Of a stretch of DNA of 64,000 bases, positions 30,208 to 38,729 are shown piece after piece. A program made the position numbers and the translations under genes. The stretch spans positions 992,001 through 1,056,000 of the forward strand of contig NZ_CP159402.1 of NCBI RefSeq assembly GCF_040500525.1. The letters run 5' to 3'. The notes under the pieces were generated by a model that did not search any database, had not been told where the DNA came from, and saw only the letters and a program-made list of their open reading frames with translations. Source of the DNA: Azospirillum formosense. Lineage in GTDB: Bacteria; Pseudomonadota; Alphaproteobacteria; Azospirillales; Azospirillaceae. The stretch's first letter is position 1, and each line of letters starts with the position of its first letter.

Positions 30208-31389
30208 ATGGACCGCAGAGACGTCAACCCGCTCGTCGCCGCCACCGAGGCCCCGCCCATCGCCGAGGCGTGGCGCTGGGTGGAAGGCCGCAGCTTTCCG
30301 GCGGACAAGCCGCTGATCGACCTCTGTCAGGCGGTGCCCGGCTATCCGCCCGCCGACGCGCTGACCGCCCATCTGGCGGAGCAGGTGCGGGCGCCGGACA
30401 CCGCGCGCTACACCGCCATCGACGGCATCCCGCCGCTGACCGCCGCGCTGGCCCGGCGCACCGGGTCGCTCTACGGCGCGGAGGTCGCGGCCGGCGAGGT
30501 GCTGATCACCGCCGGCTGCAACCAAGCCTTCGCGGTGGCGGTGATGGGGCTGGCGCGGGCGGGCGACAACGTGATCCTGCCCGCCCCCTGGTACTTCAAC
30601 CACAAGATGACGCTGGACATGCTGGGCATCGAGGCCCGGCCGCTGGCGCTGCGCGAGGAGAACGGGCTGATCCCCGATCCGGCGGAGGCCGAGCGCCTGA
30701 TCGACGCCGGCACCCGCGCGCTGGTGCTGATCTCCCCCAACAACCCGACCGGCGCCATCGCCGCGCCCGAGGCCATCGCCGCCCTCTATGAGCTGTGCGA
30801 GCGGCGCGGCGTCAAATTGCTGCTCGACGAGACCTACCGCGACTTTCCGGACTGGGAGGGGCGGGCGCCGCATGGGCTGTTCCAGCGGCCCGGCTGGCGG
30901 CGCACCCTGGTCCAGCTCTACAGCTTCTCCAAGGTCTACAGCCTCGCCGGCTACCGGGTCGGCGCGGTGATCGCCGACGCCGGCCTGCTGTCCCAGGCGC
31001 GCAAGGTGATGGATTGCCTCGCCATCTGCGCCCCGCATGTCGGGCAGAAGGCGGCGCTGTTCGGGCTGGAGAATCTCGACGGCTGGGTGGCGGAGAAGCG
31101 TGGCGACATCCTGGCCCGCGTCCACGCCTTCCAATCGGCGATGGAGGCCAGCGGCACCGCATACCGCATCGCCAGCATCGGGGCCTATTTCGCCTATGTC
31201 CGGCATCCCTTCGCCGGCAAGCGCGCCCACGAGGTCGCCGAGGGGCTGGCCCGCGATCACAACATCCTGTGCCTGCCCGGTTCCATGTTCGGTCCCGGCC
31301 AGGACGATTACCTGCGCTTCGCCTTTGCCAACGTGGACGCGGCGGTCATGCCGGAGATCGCGCGGCGCCTCGTTGAAAGCGAAGTGTAA
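30208..31389 (+). CDS. Class I/II PLP-dependent aminotransferase
   Basis: The 393-residue fold-type I enzyme shows the usual order of features: YTAIDGIPPLTAAL, the NQAFAVAVMGLARAGDNV ring, the SPNNPTG motif, LLLDETYRD with the conserved Asp, and the Schiff-base lysine in YSFSKVYSLAGYRVG. A final Arg near the C-terminus (RFAFANV) would bind the alpha-carboxylate. The specific amino acid cannot be set from sequence. ATG 30208 follows CAGGGA; the upstream frame to 30163 has no similarity. It probably works with the preceding ammonia-lyase-like enzyme, which it follows without a visible terminator. Confidence 0.88.
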   Translation: MDRRDVNPLVAATEAPPIAEAWRWVEGRSFPADKPLIDLCQAVPGYPPADALTAHLAEQVRAPDTARYTAIDGIPPLTAALARRTGSLYGAEVAAGEVLITAGCNQAFAVAVMGLARAGDNVILPAPWYFNHKMTLDMLGIEARPLALREENGLIPDPAEAERLIDAGTRALVLISPNNPTGAIAAPEAIAALYELCERRGVKLLLDETYRDFPDWEGRAPHGLFQRPGWRRTLVQLYSFSKVYSLAGYRVGAVIADAGLLSQARKVMDCLAICAPHVGQKAALFGLENLDGWVAEKRGDILARVHAFQSAMEASGTAYRIASIGAYFAYVRHPFAGKRAHEVAEGLARDHNILCLPGSMFGPGQDDYLRFAFANVDAAVMPEIARRLVESEV

Positions 31390-31395
31390 CGAACG

Positions 31396-32061
31396 TCAGC
31401 GGATCAGGTGGGTGACGATGTTGGCGCCCACCGCCGCCAGATGGTCGGCGTTGTCGCGGTAGTCGAGGCTGCCGGAGAAACCGCCGGCGGCCCGCACCCG
31501 CTCGATCCAGGCGGGGGCGGCGCCAAGCGCGACCAGACGCTTCACCATCTGGTCGGTGGAGCGCAGCGTCATGCGGCCGTTCTCGGCCAGACGCGGGGCG
31601 TGCACCATGAACTCCGCGGTCGGCGCGGCGTAGCGCGGGTAGCCGGCCAGATAGAGGCCGACGCACATGCTCTCGCAGGACTGCCCGCCGGCCACGCGGG
31701 TGGCGACGGCACGCCCCGCCTGCCGTTCCGCCAGCATCAGGTCGATCATGCGGTAGCCCGCGGTCGTGAAGCCGCCGGGGCTCGACAGTTCGACCACCAC
31801 CGGCTGGCCGGCCGGCACGCTGCGCAGCGCGTCGGAGAAGCGCTGCTCCACGGCCGGGGTGATGATGCCGTCGAGCCGCAGCGTCGTGGAGTCCGTCTGA
31901 TCGACCCGGATCAGCGTGGCGTCGGGGAAGTCGGAGGCGGCGGGCGTCGGCGCCGGGTTCGGACGGTTCACCGACAGGCTGTCGGCGGTCGCGGCCCCCG
32001 ACGAGCCGACGGCCAGCAGCAGCCCCAGAACCATCATGCGTGCAGTCGCGCGAACCGGCAT
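31396..32061 (-). CDS. Exported ClpP/crotonase-fold-like protein
   Basis: The 221-residue protein has a signal peptide (about 1-27, ending ATADS). The rest resembles the ClpP/crotonase fold of periplasmic proteins: VVVELSSPGGFTTAGYRMIDLML, then GGQSCESMCVGLYLAG, in which Ser of SCESMC is a candidate nucleophile position, and an AEFMVHAPRL segment. Such proteins occur in Alphaproteobacteria with unassigned function. A real peptidase role is not shown by the sequence. ATG 32061 was chosen because AAGGAGG stands 5 bases before it, one of the best ribosome-binding sites of the window. It diverges from the exported esterase gene, whose start lies 131 bases away. Confidence 0.7.
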   Translation of the reverse strand: MPVRATARMMVLGLLLAVGSSGAATADSLSVNRPNPAPTPAASDFPDATLIRVDQTDSTTLRLDGIITPAVEQRFSDALRSVPAGQPVVVELSSPGGFTTAGYRMIDLMLAERQAGRAVATRVAGGQSCESMCVGLYLAGYPRYAAPTAEFMVHAPRLAENGRMTLRSTDQMVKRLVALGAAPAWIERVRAAGGFSGSLDYRDNADHLAAVGANIVTHLIR

Positions 32062-32192
32062 TGAAACCTCCTTGCTCTGGGAAGGAGGGTGCCGGGAAAT
32101 GCTTGCGTGATGGTTAACGACAAGCCTGCCCAAAGGTGCAACGTCCCTCGCCGCAGGCTGTTTATGGAGGAAGGCGATCGTTCGGGCTGTGA

Positions 32193-33068
32193 ATGGCGAA
32201 ACAATTTTGCGCATTTTGCGCTGCGGCCTTGCTGATTCTGTGGGGCTTCCAGGGCTTATCGGCGGAATTGGTTAATAATGTGGCGCCGCAGCGCTTGTCG
32301 CGCGGCTGCGGAGCGCCGCCCCCGGCGACGGCGCCCGACCATGTAACTTTGGACGGGGCGGCGCGCGGCCTGATCGTGGCCGTGCCGGAGGGCTACGGCC
32401 CCGACCGTCCGCACAGCCTCGTCGTCGCCTTCCACGGGCGGACCAACAGCAACGCCGAGGTGCGGCGCTACTTCGGCCTGGAGGGACAGGCGGCGGAGCC
32501 GACGATCGTCGTCTATCCCGCCAGCCTGAAGGATTCCCGCGGCTTGAACGTCTGGTCCGACCCCGGCGACCCGCCGGACCGGCTGCGCGATTTCCGGCTG
32601 TTCGACGCCGTTCTGGAAAGCGTGGCGGCGTCCTATTGCCTGGACCTGGGCCGGGTGTTCGTTGTCGGCCATTCGCTGGGCGGGTCTTTCGCCAACAGCC
32701 TCGCCTGCGCGCGGGGCGGGGTGATCCGCGGCCTGGCCAGCGTCGGCGGCGGGTCCGCGCGGCCCAAGGATTGCGGAGGGCCGGTCGCCGCCATGGTCCT
32801 GCACAACCCGCGCGATGAGCAGGTGCCGCTGTCCGAAGCCCTGCGCCTGCGCCGCTCCCTGCTGGCCCAGGACGGACTGCCGACGGGCAGCGAGCCGGAC
32901 GAGCCGCACCGCTTCAACTGCCGGCGCTACGGCACCGAGGGCGAGGAAAACCCGGTGCTGTGGTGCCCGCTGGCCGACGACCGCACCCGCAACGGGCGCT
33001 TCTACCCGCATCAATGGCCGCAAGGGGTGGGGGCGGCGATCATGGCCTTCTTCGCGCGGCTGGACTGA
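32193..33068 (+). CDS. Exported esterase, PHB depolymerase / feruloyl esterase family
   Basis: The 291-residue protein has a signal peptide (about 1-24, ending LSAE) and an alpha/beta hydrolase domain. The nucleophile elbow is GHSLGGSFANSLAC. Upstream, VVAFHGRTNSNAEVRRY and IVVYPASLKDSRG match the LpqC family of polyhydroxybutyrate depolymerase/feruloyl esterase-like enzymes. The catalytic Asp is likely in NPRDEQVP. The substrate is not settled. Six or more cysteines (SYCLDL, LACARG, KDCGG, FNCRR, LWCPL) suggest disulphides, in keeping with export. It is divergent from the ClpP-like exported protein. Confidence 0.8.
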   Translation: MAKQFCAFCAAALLILWGFQGLSAELVNNVAPQRLSRGCGAPPPATAPDHVTLDGAARGLIVAVPEGYGPDRPHSLVVAFHGRTNSNAEVRRYFGLEGQAAEPTIVVYPASLKDSRGLNVWSDPGDPPDRLRDFRLFDAVLESVAASYCLDLGRVFVVGHSLGGSFANSLACARGGVIRGLASVGGGSARPKDCGGPVAAMVLHNPRDEQVPLSEALRLRRSLLAQDGLPTGSEPDEPHRFNCRRYGTEGEENPVLWCPLADDRTRNGRFYPHQWPQGVGAAIMAFFARLD

Positions 33069-33170
33069 TGCTCGCCGTCCGCGACAACGATTGTTGGCGG
33101 CACCCATTGCCGAGGCCGCCTCATTCCGCCAAGATGCCGTGAAAACGACCATCAGGGATGGAACGCATTG

Positions 33171-34025
33171 ATGTCAGACAGCGCCGCCGTGGCGGCCGCC
33201 CTGCGGACGGAGGGGGCGGACAAGGCCGCGCTCCGCCTGGACGGCGTGACCTGCACCTTTCCATCGCCCGACGGGCGCGGGCAGACCTACACGGCGGTCC
33301 AGGGTGTGACCCTGTCGGTCGCCGCGGGGGAATTCGTGTCCATCGTCGGGCCCACCGGCAGCGGCAAATCGACGATCCTGAACGTGGCGGCGGGACTTCT
33401 CGCCCCCAGCGCGGGGCGCGCCCTGACCTTCGGGGAGCCGGTCGACGGCATCAATCCGCACGCCGGCTACATGTTCCAGGCCGACGCGCTGATGCCCTGG
33501 AAATCCGCGCTGGAGAATGTGGCCGCCGGGCTGGAGTTCCGCGGCGTGCCGCGGCGCGAAGCGGAGGAGCGGGCGCGCCCCTGGCTGGCCCGCGTCGGGC
33601 TGGACCGCTTCGGCGACCGCTATCCCCACCAGCTCTCCGGCGGCATGCGCAAGCGGGTCGCGCTGGCCCAGACGCTGATCGTCGATCCGAAGATCGTGCT
33701 GATGGACGAGCCCTTCTCGGCGCTCGACATCCAGACGCGGCAGTTGATGGAGAACGAACTGCTCGACCTGTGGTCGGCGGACCGCAAGTCGGTGGTCTTC
33801 ATCACCCACGACCTGGAGGAGGCGATCTCCATGTCCGACCGGGTGCTGGTGCTGTCCGCCGGCCCCGGCGCCCGCCTGATCGGCGAGTACCGGGTGGACC
33901 TGGAGCGCCCGCGTGACGTGGCGGAGATCCGCATGACGCCGCGCTTCCTTGACCTGCACCGGGAGATCTGGGGGCAGCTGCGCGAGGAAGTGCTGAAGGG
34001 CTACGCCCAAACCAAACTGAAATGA
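33171..34025 (+). CDS. NitT/TauT-type ABC transporter ATPase
   Basis: The 284-residue protein is the ATPase of an import system for nitrate, taurine, sulfonate or related anions. Walker A is GPTGSGKST (60-68), the signature is LSGGM in YPHQLSGGMRKRVALAQ, Walker B is VLMDEPFSALD and the H-loop is FITHDLEEA. All are canonical. A TTG stands just before; the ATG at 33171 is used. The permease gene begins 24 bases later and the binding protein follows, in the order ATPase-permease-binding protein. The substrate cannot be told from sequence. Confidence 0.93.
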   Translation: MSDSAAVAAALRTEGADKAALRLDGVTCTFPSPDGRGQTYTAVQGVTLSVAAGEFVSIVGPTGSGKSTILNVAAGLLAPSAGRALTFGEPVDGINPHAGYMFQADALMPWKSALENVAAGLEFRGVPRREAEERARPWLARVGLDRFGDRYPHQLSGGMRKRVALAQTLIVDPKIVLMDEPFSALDIQTRQLMENELLDLWSADRKSVVFITHDLEEAISMSDRVLVLSAGPGARLIGEYRVDLERPRDVAEIRMTPRFLDLHREIWGQLREEVLKGYAQTKLK

Positions 34026-34049
34026 CGTCCAAGCCGACGTGAGGACCCC

Positions 34050-34859
34050 ATGGCCGTGGCCCGTGTGAAACGCCTGCCGAGCCGCCCGGTGATCCTGCTG
34101 CTGCAGGTGGCCGTGCTGATCGGTTTCTTCCTGATCTGGCACGTCCTGACCGCGACGAAGATCCTGAGCCCCTTCTTCTTCGGCACGCCGCTGGCGGTGC
34201 TGGAACGCACCTGGAGCGACTTCGCCTCCGGCGTGATCTGGTACCATCTGGGAATCACGCTTCTTGAGACCGCGCTGGCCTTCGTCATCGGCACGGTGGC
34301 TGGAATCGCCTTTGGTTTCTGGTTCGCCCGCGCGCCCTTGGTCTCCATCGTGTTCGACCCCTACATCAAGGCGGTCAACGCGCTGCCCCGCGTGGTGCTG
34401 GCGCCGATCTTCGCGCTGTGGCTGGGTCTCGGCATCTGGTCGAAGGTGGCGCTCGGGGTGACGCTGGTCTTCTTCATCGTCTTCTTCAACGTCTACCAGG
34501 GCGTGAAGGAGGTCAGCCCGGTCGTGCTCGCCAACGCGAAGATGCTGGGGGCGAGCAACCGGCACCTGTTCCGGCACGTCTATCTGCCGTCCGCCCTGTC
34601 CTGGGTCTTCTCCAGCCTGCACACCGCGGTCGGCTTCGCCATGGTCGGCGCGGTGGTGGGCGAGTATCTCGGCTCCGCCGCCGGCCTCGGCTACCGCATC
34701 CATCAGGCGGAGGGGGTGTTCGACACCGTCGGCGTCTTCTCCGGCATGCTGGTGCTGACGATCTTCGTCGTGGTGATCGACGCCGTGGTGACCGTCATCG
34801 AGAAACGCCTTCTGCACTGGCGCCCGCAGGAGGCGCAGACGACCAACGCGCAGGGATGA
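34050..34859 (+). CDS. NitT/TauT-type ABC transporter permease
   Basis: The 269-residue inner-membrane permease has about six hydrophobic segments, starting LLLQVAVLIGFFLIWHVL. It carries the binding-protein-dependent transport loop (EAA-type) SNRHLFRHVYLPSALSWVFSSLHT, which contacts the ATPase. Its N-terminus is preceded by GAGG. It belongs to the same operon as the ATPase (24-base gap) and the substrate-binding protein (34-base gap). Confidence 0.92.
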   Translation: MAVARVKRLPSRPVILLLQVAVLIGFFLIWHVLTATKILSPFFFGTPLAVLERTWSDFASGVIWYHLGITLLETALAFVIGTVAGIAFGFWFARAPLVSIVFDPYIKAVNALPRVVLAPIFALWLGLGIWSKVALGVTLVFFIVFFNVYQGVKEVSPVVLANAKMLGASNRHLFRHVYLPSALSWVFSSLHTAVGFAMVGAVVGEYLGSAAGLGYRIHQAEGVFDTVGVFSGMLVLTIFVVVIDAVVTVIEKRLLHWRPQEAQTTNAQG

Positions 34860-34893
34860 CCGCGCCATAGCAAAGAAATTCGGGAGGGAAGCC

Positions 34894-35913
34894 ATGCGTA
34901 TGAAAAGCGTGATCGCCGCCGCGGCGGTGGTCCTGGCCTTCGGGATCGGCGGGGCGAACGCCCAGCAGGTCGAGAAGAAGGACCTGAAGCTGGCGGTCGG
35001 CGGCAAGCCGCTGCTCTACTACCTGCCGCTGACGGTGGCGGAGCGGCTCGGCTACTTCAAGGAGGCCGGGCTGAACGTCGAGATCAACGACTTCGGCGGC
35101 GGCGCCAAGAGCCTCCAGGCGCTGGTCGGCGGCTCGGCGGACATCGTCACGGGCGCGTTCGACCACACGGTGCAGATGCAGGCCAAGGGCCAGCCGATCA
35201 CCGCGGTCGCCTTGCTGGGCCGCTATCCGGGAATCGTTCTGGCCGCGGTCAACAAGGCCGGTTCGATCAAGTCGGTCAAGGAGTTGAAGGGCAAGAAGAT
35301 CGGCGTGACCGCTCCCGGCTCCTCCACCAACTTCATGGTCAACTATCTGCTGACCCAGAACGGCATGACCCCGGAGGACGTGTCCTTCATCGGCGTCGGC
35401 GGCGGCCCCAGCGCGGTGGCCGCGGTGAAGCGCGGCGAGATCGACGCCATCGCCAACCTTGATCCGGTGATCAGCCAGCTGGAGGCCGACGGCGACGTCA
35501 CCACCATCGCCGACACCCGGACGGAGAAGGGCACGCTGGACACCTACGGCGGGCCGTACCCGGCGGCGGTGCTCTACACCACGCCGGACTTCATCAAGGA
35601 GAATCCGAAGACCACCCAGGCGCTGGTCGACGTCTTCGTGCGGACGCTGAAGTGGCTGGACCAGGCCAAGACCGAGGACGTCCTGAAGGTCCTGCCGCCG
35701 GAATACTTCCTCGGCAACCAGACGCTCTACGCCCAGGCCTTCGAGCATTCGAAGCCGACCTATTCGCCCGACGGCCGCTTCTCCCAGGAGGGGCCGGAGG
35801 CCGCCTACAAGGTGCTGAAGGCCTTCGACAAGGCGGTGGCCGCGACGGACATCGACCTGTCCAAGACCTACACGAACGCCTATGTCGAGGATTCGCTGAA
35901 GCGCATCAAGTGA
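34894..35913 (+). CDS. NitT/TauT-type ABC substrate-binding protein
   Basis: The 339-residue periplasmic receptor has a signal peptide (about 1-23, ending NAQQ). The core follows the NMT1/SsuA-like pattern: VAERLGYFKEAGLNVEINDFGGG, LVGGSADIVTGAFDHTVQM, then APGSSTNFMVNYLL and AAVKRGEIDAIANLDPV. It delivers substrate to the permease. No ligand residues allow a clear choice between nitrate, sulfonate and pyrimidine-like ligands. GGGAGGG before the ATG is a strong ribosome-binding site, which fits the high amount of binding protein needed. A REP-like element follows the stop. Confidence 0.92.
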   Translation: MRMKSVIAAAAVVLAFGIGGANAQQVEKKDLKLAVGGKPLLYYLPLTVAERLGYFKEAGLNVEINDFGGGAKSLQALVGGSADIVTGAFDHTVQMQAKGQPITAVALLGRYPGIVLAAVNKAGSIKSVKELKGKKIGVTAPGSSTNFMVNYLLTQNGMTPEDVSFIGVGGGPSAVAAVKRGEIDAIANLDPVISQLEADGDVTTIADTRTEKGTLDTYGGPYPAAVLYTTPDFIKENPKTTQALVDVFVRTLKWLDQAKTEDVLKVLPPEYFLGNQTLYAQAFEHSKPTYSPDGRFSQEGPEAAYKVLKAFDKAVAATDIDLSKTYTNAYVEDSLKRIK

Positions 35914-35919
35914 GTTGTT

Positions 35920-36057
35920 CCCTCTCCCGTCCCGGGAGAGGGTGGCCCGAAGGGCCGGGTGAGGGTCGCTCAAGGATTGAGGCTCTGATTCTTGACGGTA
36001 CCCTCACCCTCCCACCGCTTCGTGGCGGGTCCCTCCCTCTCCCGGGGCGGGAGAGGG
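35920..36057. repeat. Composite REP/BIME-like hairpin element
   Basis: This intergenic element has mirror-image units. The left unit has a 10-bp stem (35920-35929 with 35933-35942) and a 5-bp stem (GGCCC 35944-35948, GGGCC 35952-35956). The right unit has a 10-bp stem (36035-36044 with 36048-36057). A further 10-bp stem joins the halves (35957-35966 with 36000-36009). A 16-mer at 35934-35949 is also present at 4777-4792. The arrangement resembles enterobacterial BIMEs and may protect or terminate the ABC operon transcript. Confidence 0.75.
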
Positions 36058-36151
36058 GAGACAGGTGCGACACTCCGTCACCGGCACCCCCGGTCTCCGC
36101 GCCGGTAGACTGGACCTAATTCGTCCTGTTTCGATGCGGAGCACCAACCCC

Positions 36152-36583
36152 ATGGCGGAAGTGATCTTCTACGGTCTGTCCGGCTGCACGGCGAACGCCA
36201 AGCAGAAGCTGCAGCTCCAGGCCGCCGGCCACACGCTGGTGGAGCGCGATCTGGCCGCGGAGCCCCTCACCGCCGAAACCCTGCGCCCCTTCTTCGGGGA
36301 CCGTCCGGTCGAGGACTGGTTCAACCGCCGCGCCGCCGCCGTGAAGACCGGCGCCGTGAAGCCCGACGAGCTGGACGAGGAGTCGGCGCTGGCTGCCCTG
36401 CTGGCCGACCGCGACCTGATCCGCCGCCCGCTGCTCCAGGTCGGGGCGGACCGCAAGGCCGGGTTCGACCCCAACGCGCTGCACGCCTGGATCGGCCTGA
36501 CCGCGTCCGGCGAAAGCTGCGACGACAAGCATTCGCGCGGCGTCTGCGACCATGGCCATCACCATTTCCCGAAGCAGGGCTGA
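36152..36583 (+). CDS. NifO-like ArsC/Spx-family protein
   Basis: The 143-residue protein has the thioredoxin-like ArsC/Spx fold. The opening VIFYGLSGCTANAKQKLQLQAAGHTLVERDLAAEP, the RPFFGDRPVEDWFNRRAAAVK block and the FDPNALHAWIGL segment match the nitrogenase-associated NifO family. The C-terminus adds a Cys/His-rich tail (SCDDKHSRGVCDHGHHH) that could bind a metal. Family members are found with nif genes, but no nif genes lie in this window. ATG 36152 follows GCGGAGC; earlier in-frame starts reach into the repeat. A role in nitrogen fixation is inference by family only. Confidence 0.75.
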   Translation: MAEVIFYGLSGCTANAKQKLQLQAAGHTLVERDLAAEPLTAETLRPFFGDRPVEDWFNRRAAAVKTGAVKPDELDEESALAALLADRDLIRRPLLQVGADRKAGFDPNALHAWIGLTASGESCDDKHSRGVCDHGHHHFPKQG

Positions 36584-36616
36584 GCGCGGAATCAACTGGC
36601 GGGAGGACCGGGGGGA

Positions 36617-38716
36617 GTGGTTGAATGCCGGGCTATGGACCGGCCCGACCAAGAGCTTGCGGAACTCCTCTCCAGCCTGGGCGCGCGCCTCTCCGCCGCG
36701 CCGCCCGGTGCCTTGGCGCATCTCCGCGAACCGTTGCGGGCGCTGCGCGACCGGCTGTCCACCGTCCTGGATGACCCGACGTCATGCCAGCCTCCGGAGG
36801 ACGGCGAGACGCATTTCCGTGCCTTGCTGTCCGACGCCATCGGCTGCGTGTCCGAAGGCTTCGTGCTGTTCGGCGCCGACGGGCGGCTGGTGCTGTGCAA
36901 CGACCGGTACCGCGCCGCCTACCCGCTGCTGTCCGACCACCTGGTTCCCGGCGTCCGCTTCGCCGACCTGCTGCGGGTCGCGGTGGAGCGGGGGGCCGCC
37001 GGCGACGATCTGGGCGACCCGTCCGACTGGATCGCCGAGCGGCTGAGCCGTCATATCCGCAGCGGGCCGCCGACCGACCACCAACTCGGCGACGGGCGCT
37101 GGTACCGCATCAGCGAACACGCCACGCGCTTCGGCGGCGTGGTCAAGATCCTCACCGACATCACCGAGCTGAAGCGGCACGAGGAGGCGCTGGCCGACAG
37201 CGAGGCGCGCTACCGCCGGCTGGTGGAGATGGCGCCCTACGGCATCCTGATCTGGGACGGGCTGCGGCTGCGCTTCGCCAACCGCTCCGCCGCGCTGATC
37301 CTGGGCAGCGGCGATCCCGAGGCCATGCTGCGCATCCCGCTGGTCGAGGCGACGGAGTTCGACGGGATTCAACGCCTGTTCGACTGGCTGCCCCCGCCCG
37401 GCGGCGGGCTGGAGGCGCCCCCGCCGGTCGAGGCCCGCTTCCTCACCGCGCAGGGCGCCCTGCGCGAGCTGGAGGTCGGCATCCACCCCTTCGCGGTTGA
37501 GGGGGAGGCGGCGTGGTTCCTCGTCCTCATCGACATCACCGGGCGCAAGCAGGCGGAGCGCGCCATCCAGCAGGCGCAGAAGATGCAGGCCATCGGCCAG
37601 CTGGCCGGCGGCATCGCCCACGAGTTCAACAACATGCTGACGGCCATCGGCGGCTTCGCCCAGATGGCCCGCCGCGCTCCGCAGGACCGGCCGCGGGTCG
37701 AGCAGTGCCTGACCGAGATCGTCAAGGCGACCGACCGCGCCTCCGGCCTGACCGCCCAGCTTCTCAGCTTCGGGCGGCCCGGCCAGACCGACGCGGCGCG
37801 TCCCGTGCGCGTCGGCGCGGTGATCGACGATCTGCGCCGCTTCCTCGGCCCCACGCTGGGCGAGCGCCACCCGCTGCGGACCGAAGGCGCCGGGGGCGGG
37901 GCGGTGGTGACCATCGACCCGGCCCTGCTGCACCAGTCGCTGCTCAACCTCGTGCTCAACGCCCGCGACGCCATGCCGGAGGGCGGGCCGATCACCATCG
38001 CGGTGGAGCGGCCGGACGGTCTCGGAGTCACCATCACCGTCGCCGACACCGGTTGCGGCATCGACCCGGCGGTGATCGACCGCATCTTCGAACCCTTCTT
38101 CACCACCAAGGAGCCGGGAGCCGGAACCGGGCTGGGGCTGGCGCTGGTCTATTCCACGGTGGCGCGGGCCGGCGGCACGGTCGAGGTGGACAGCGAGCCG
38201 GGGCGCGGCACCGTTTTCACGCTCCGCTTCCCGGCGGAGGACGCCGCGGAGCCGCAGGAGGCGGACGCCCCCGGCCTGGACGCCTTTGGTCTTGATGGCC
38301 CCGCCTTCCTCGACGCGGAGGATGGGGAACCGGAGGGGCTTTCGATGGCCGCCACCGTCCTTCTGGTCGAGGACGAGGCGCAGGTGCGCGACTTCATCCG
38401 CCTGACGCTGGAGGACATGGGCATGCGGGTGGTCTGCGCCGCCGACGGCAGCGAGGCCCTGCGCGCCTACGCCGACCATGGCGGGGCCTTCGACCTGCTG
38501 GTGTCCGACCTCGTGATGCCGCAGTTCGGCGGGGCGTCGGTGGCGCGCGCGCTGCGCCGGGAGAATCCGGACCTGCCGGCCGTCCTGATGTCCGGCTACC
38601 CGCCGGAGACGGAAAGCCTGGACGACCTGTTGGCGGAAGGATGCCGCACCGTCTTCCTGCGCAAGCCGATCAACCCGGACGAACTGGCCGACACCATCCA
38701 CGCGCTGCTGATCTGA
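36617..38716 (+). CDS. PAS hybrid histidine kinase, pair 1
   Basis: The 699-residue soluble protein has two PAS domains (about 70-190 and 193-315). The kinase core follows: phosphoacceptor His335 in [12 protein letters not shown]-box in LNLVLNARDAM, and G-boxes DTGCGID and GAGTGLGLAL. A C-terminal receiver holds phosphoacceptor Asp631 in VSDLVMP. The linker before the receiver is acidic. No membrane segment is seen, so the signal is probably cytosolic. The GTG start at 36617 follows GGAGGA; ATG 36635 is an alternative. The response regulator gene starts 13 bases later. The second pair downstream encodes a clear paralogue of this kinase. Confidence 0.85.
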   Translation: MVECRAMDRPDQELAELLSSLGARLSAAPPGALAHLREPLRALRDRLSTVLDDPTSCQPPEDGETHFRALLSDAIGCVSEGFVLFGADGRLVLCNDRYRAAYPLLSDHLVPGVRFADLLRVAVERGAAGDDLGDPSDWIAERLSRHIRSGPPTDHQLGDGRWYRISEHATRFGGVVKILTDITELKRHEEALADSEARYRRLVEMAPYGILIWDGLRLRFANRSAALILGSGDPEAMLRIPLVEATEFDGIQRLFDWLPPPGGGLEAPPPVEARFLTAQGALRELEVGIHPFAVEGEAAWFLVLIDITGRKQAERAIQQAQKMQAIGQLAGGIAHEFNNMLTAIGGFAQMARRAPQDRPRVEQCLTEIVKATDRASGLTAQLLSFGRPGQTDAARPVRVGAVIDDLRRFLGPTLGERHPLRTEGAGGGAVVTIDPALLHQSLLNLVLNARDAMPEGGPITIAVERPDGLGVTITVADTGCGIDPAVIDRIFEPFFTTKEPGAGTGLGLALVYSTVARAGGTVEVDSEPGRGTVFTLRFPAEDAAEPQEADAPGLDAFGLDGPAFLDAEDGEPEGLSMAATVLLVEDEAQVRDFIRLTLEDMGMRVVCAADGSEALRAYADHGGAFDLLVSDLVMPQFGGASVARALRRENPDLPAVLMSGYPPETESLDDLLAEGCRTVFLRKPINPDELADTIHALLI

Positions 38717-38729
38717 TGGCGGGGCATCG

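Noticed and set aside
36152-36583. Arsenate reductase ArsC
   Set aside because: The arsenate reductase CxxxxxR loop is not present in catalytic form (GLSGCTANAK), and the middle and end match the nitrogenase-associated NifO branch better.
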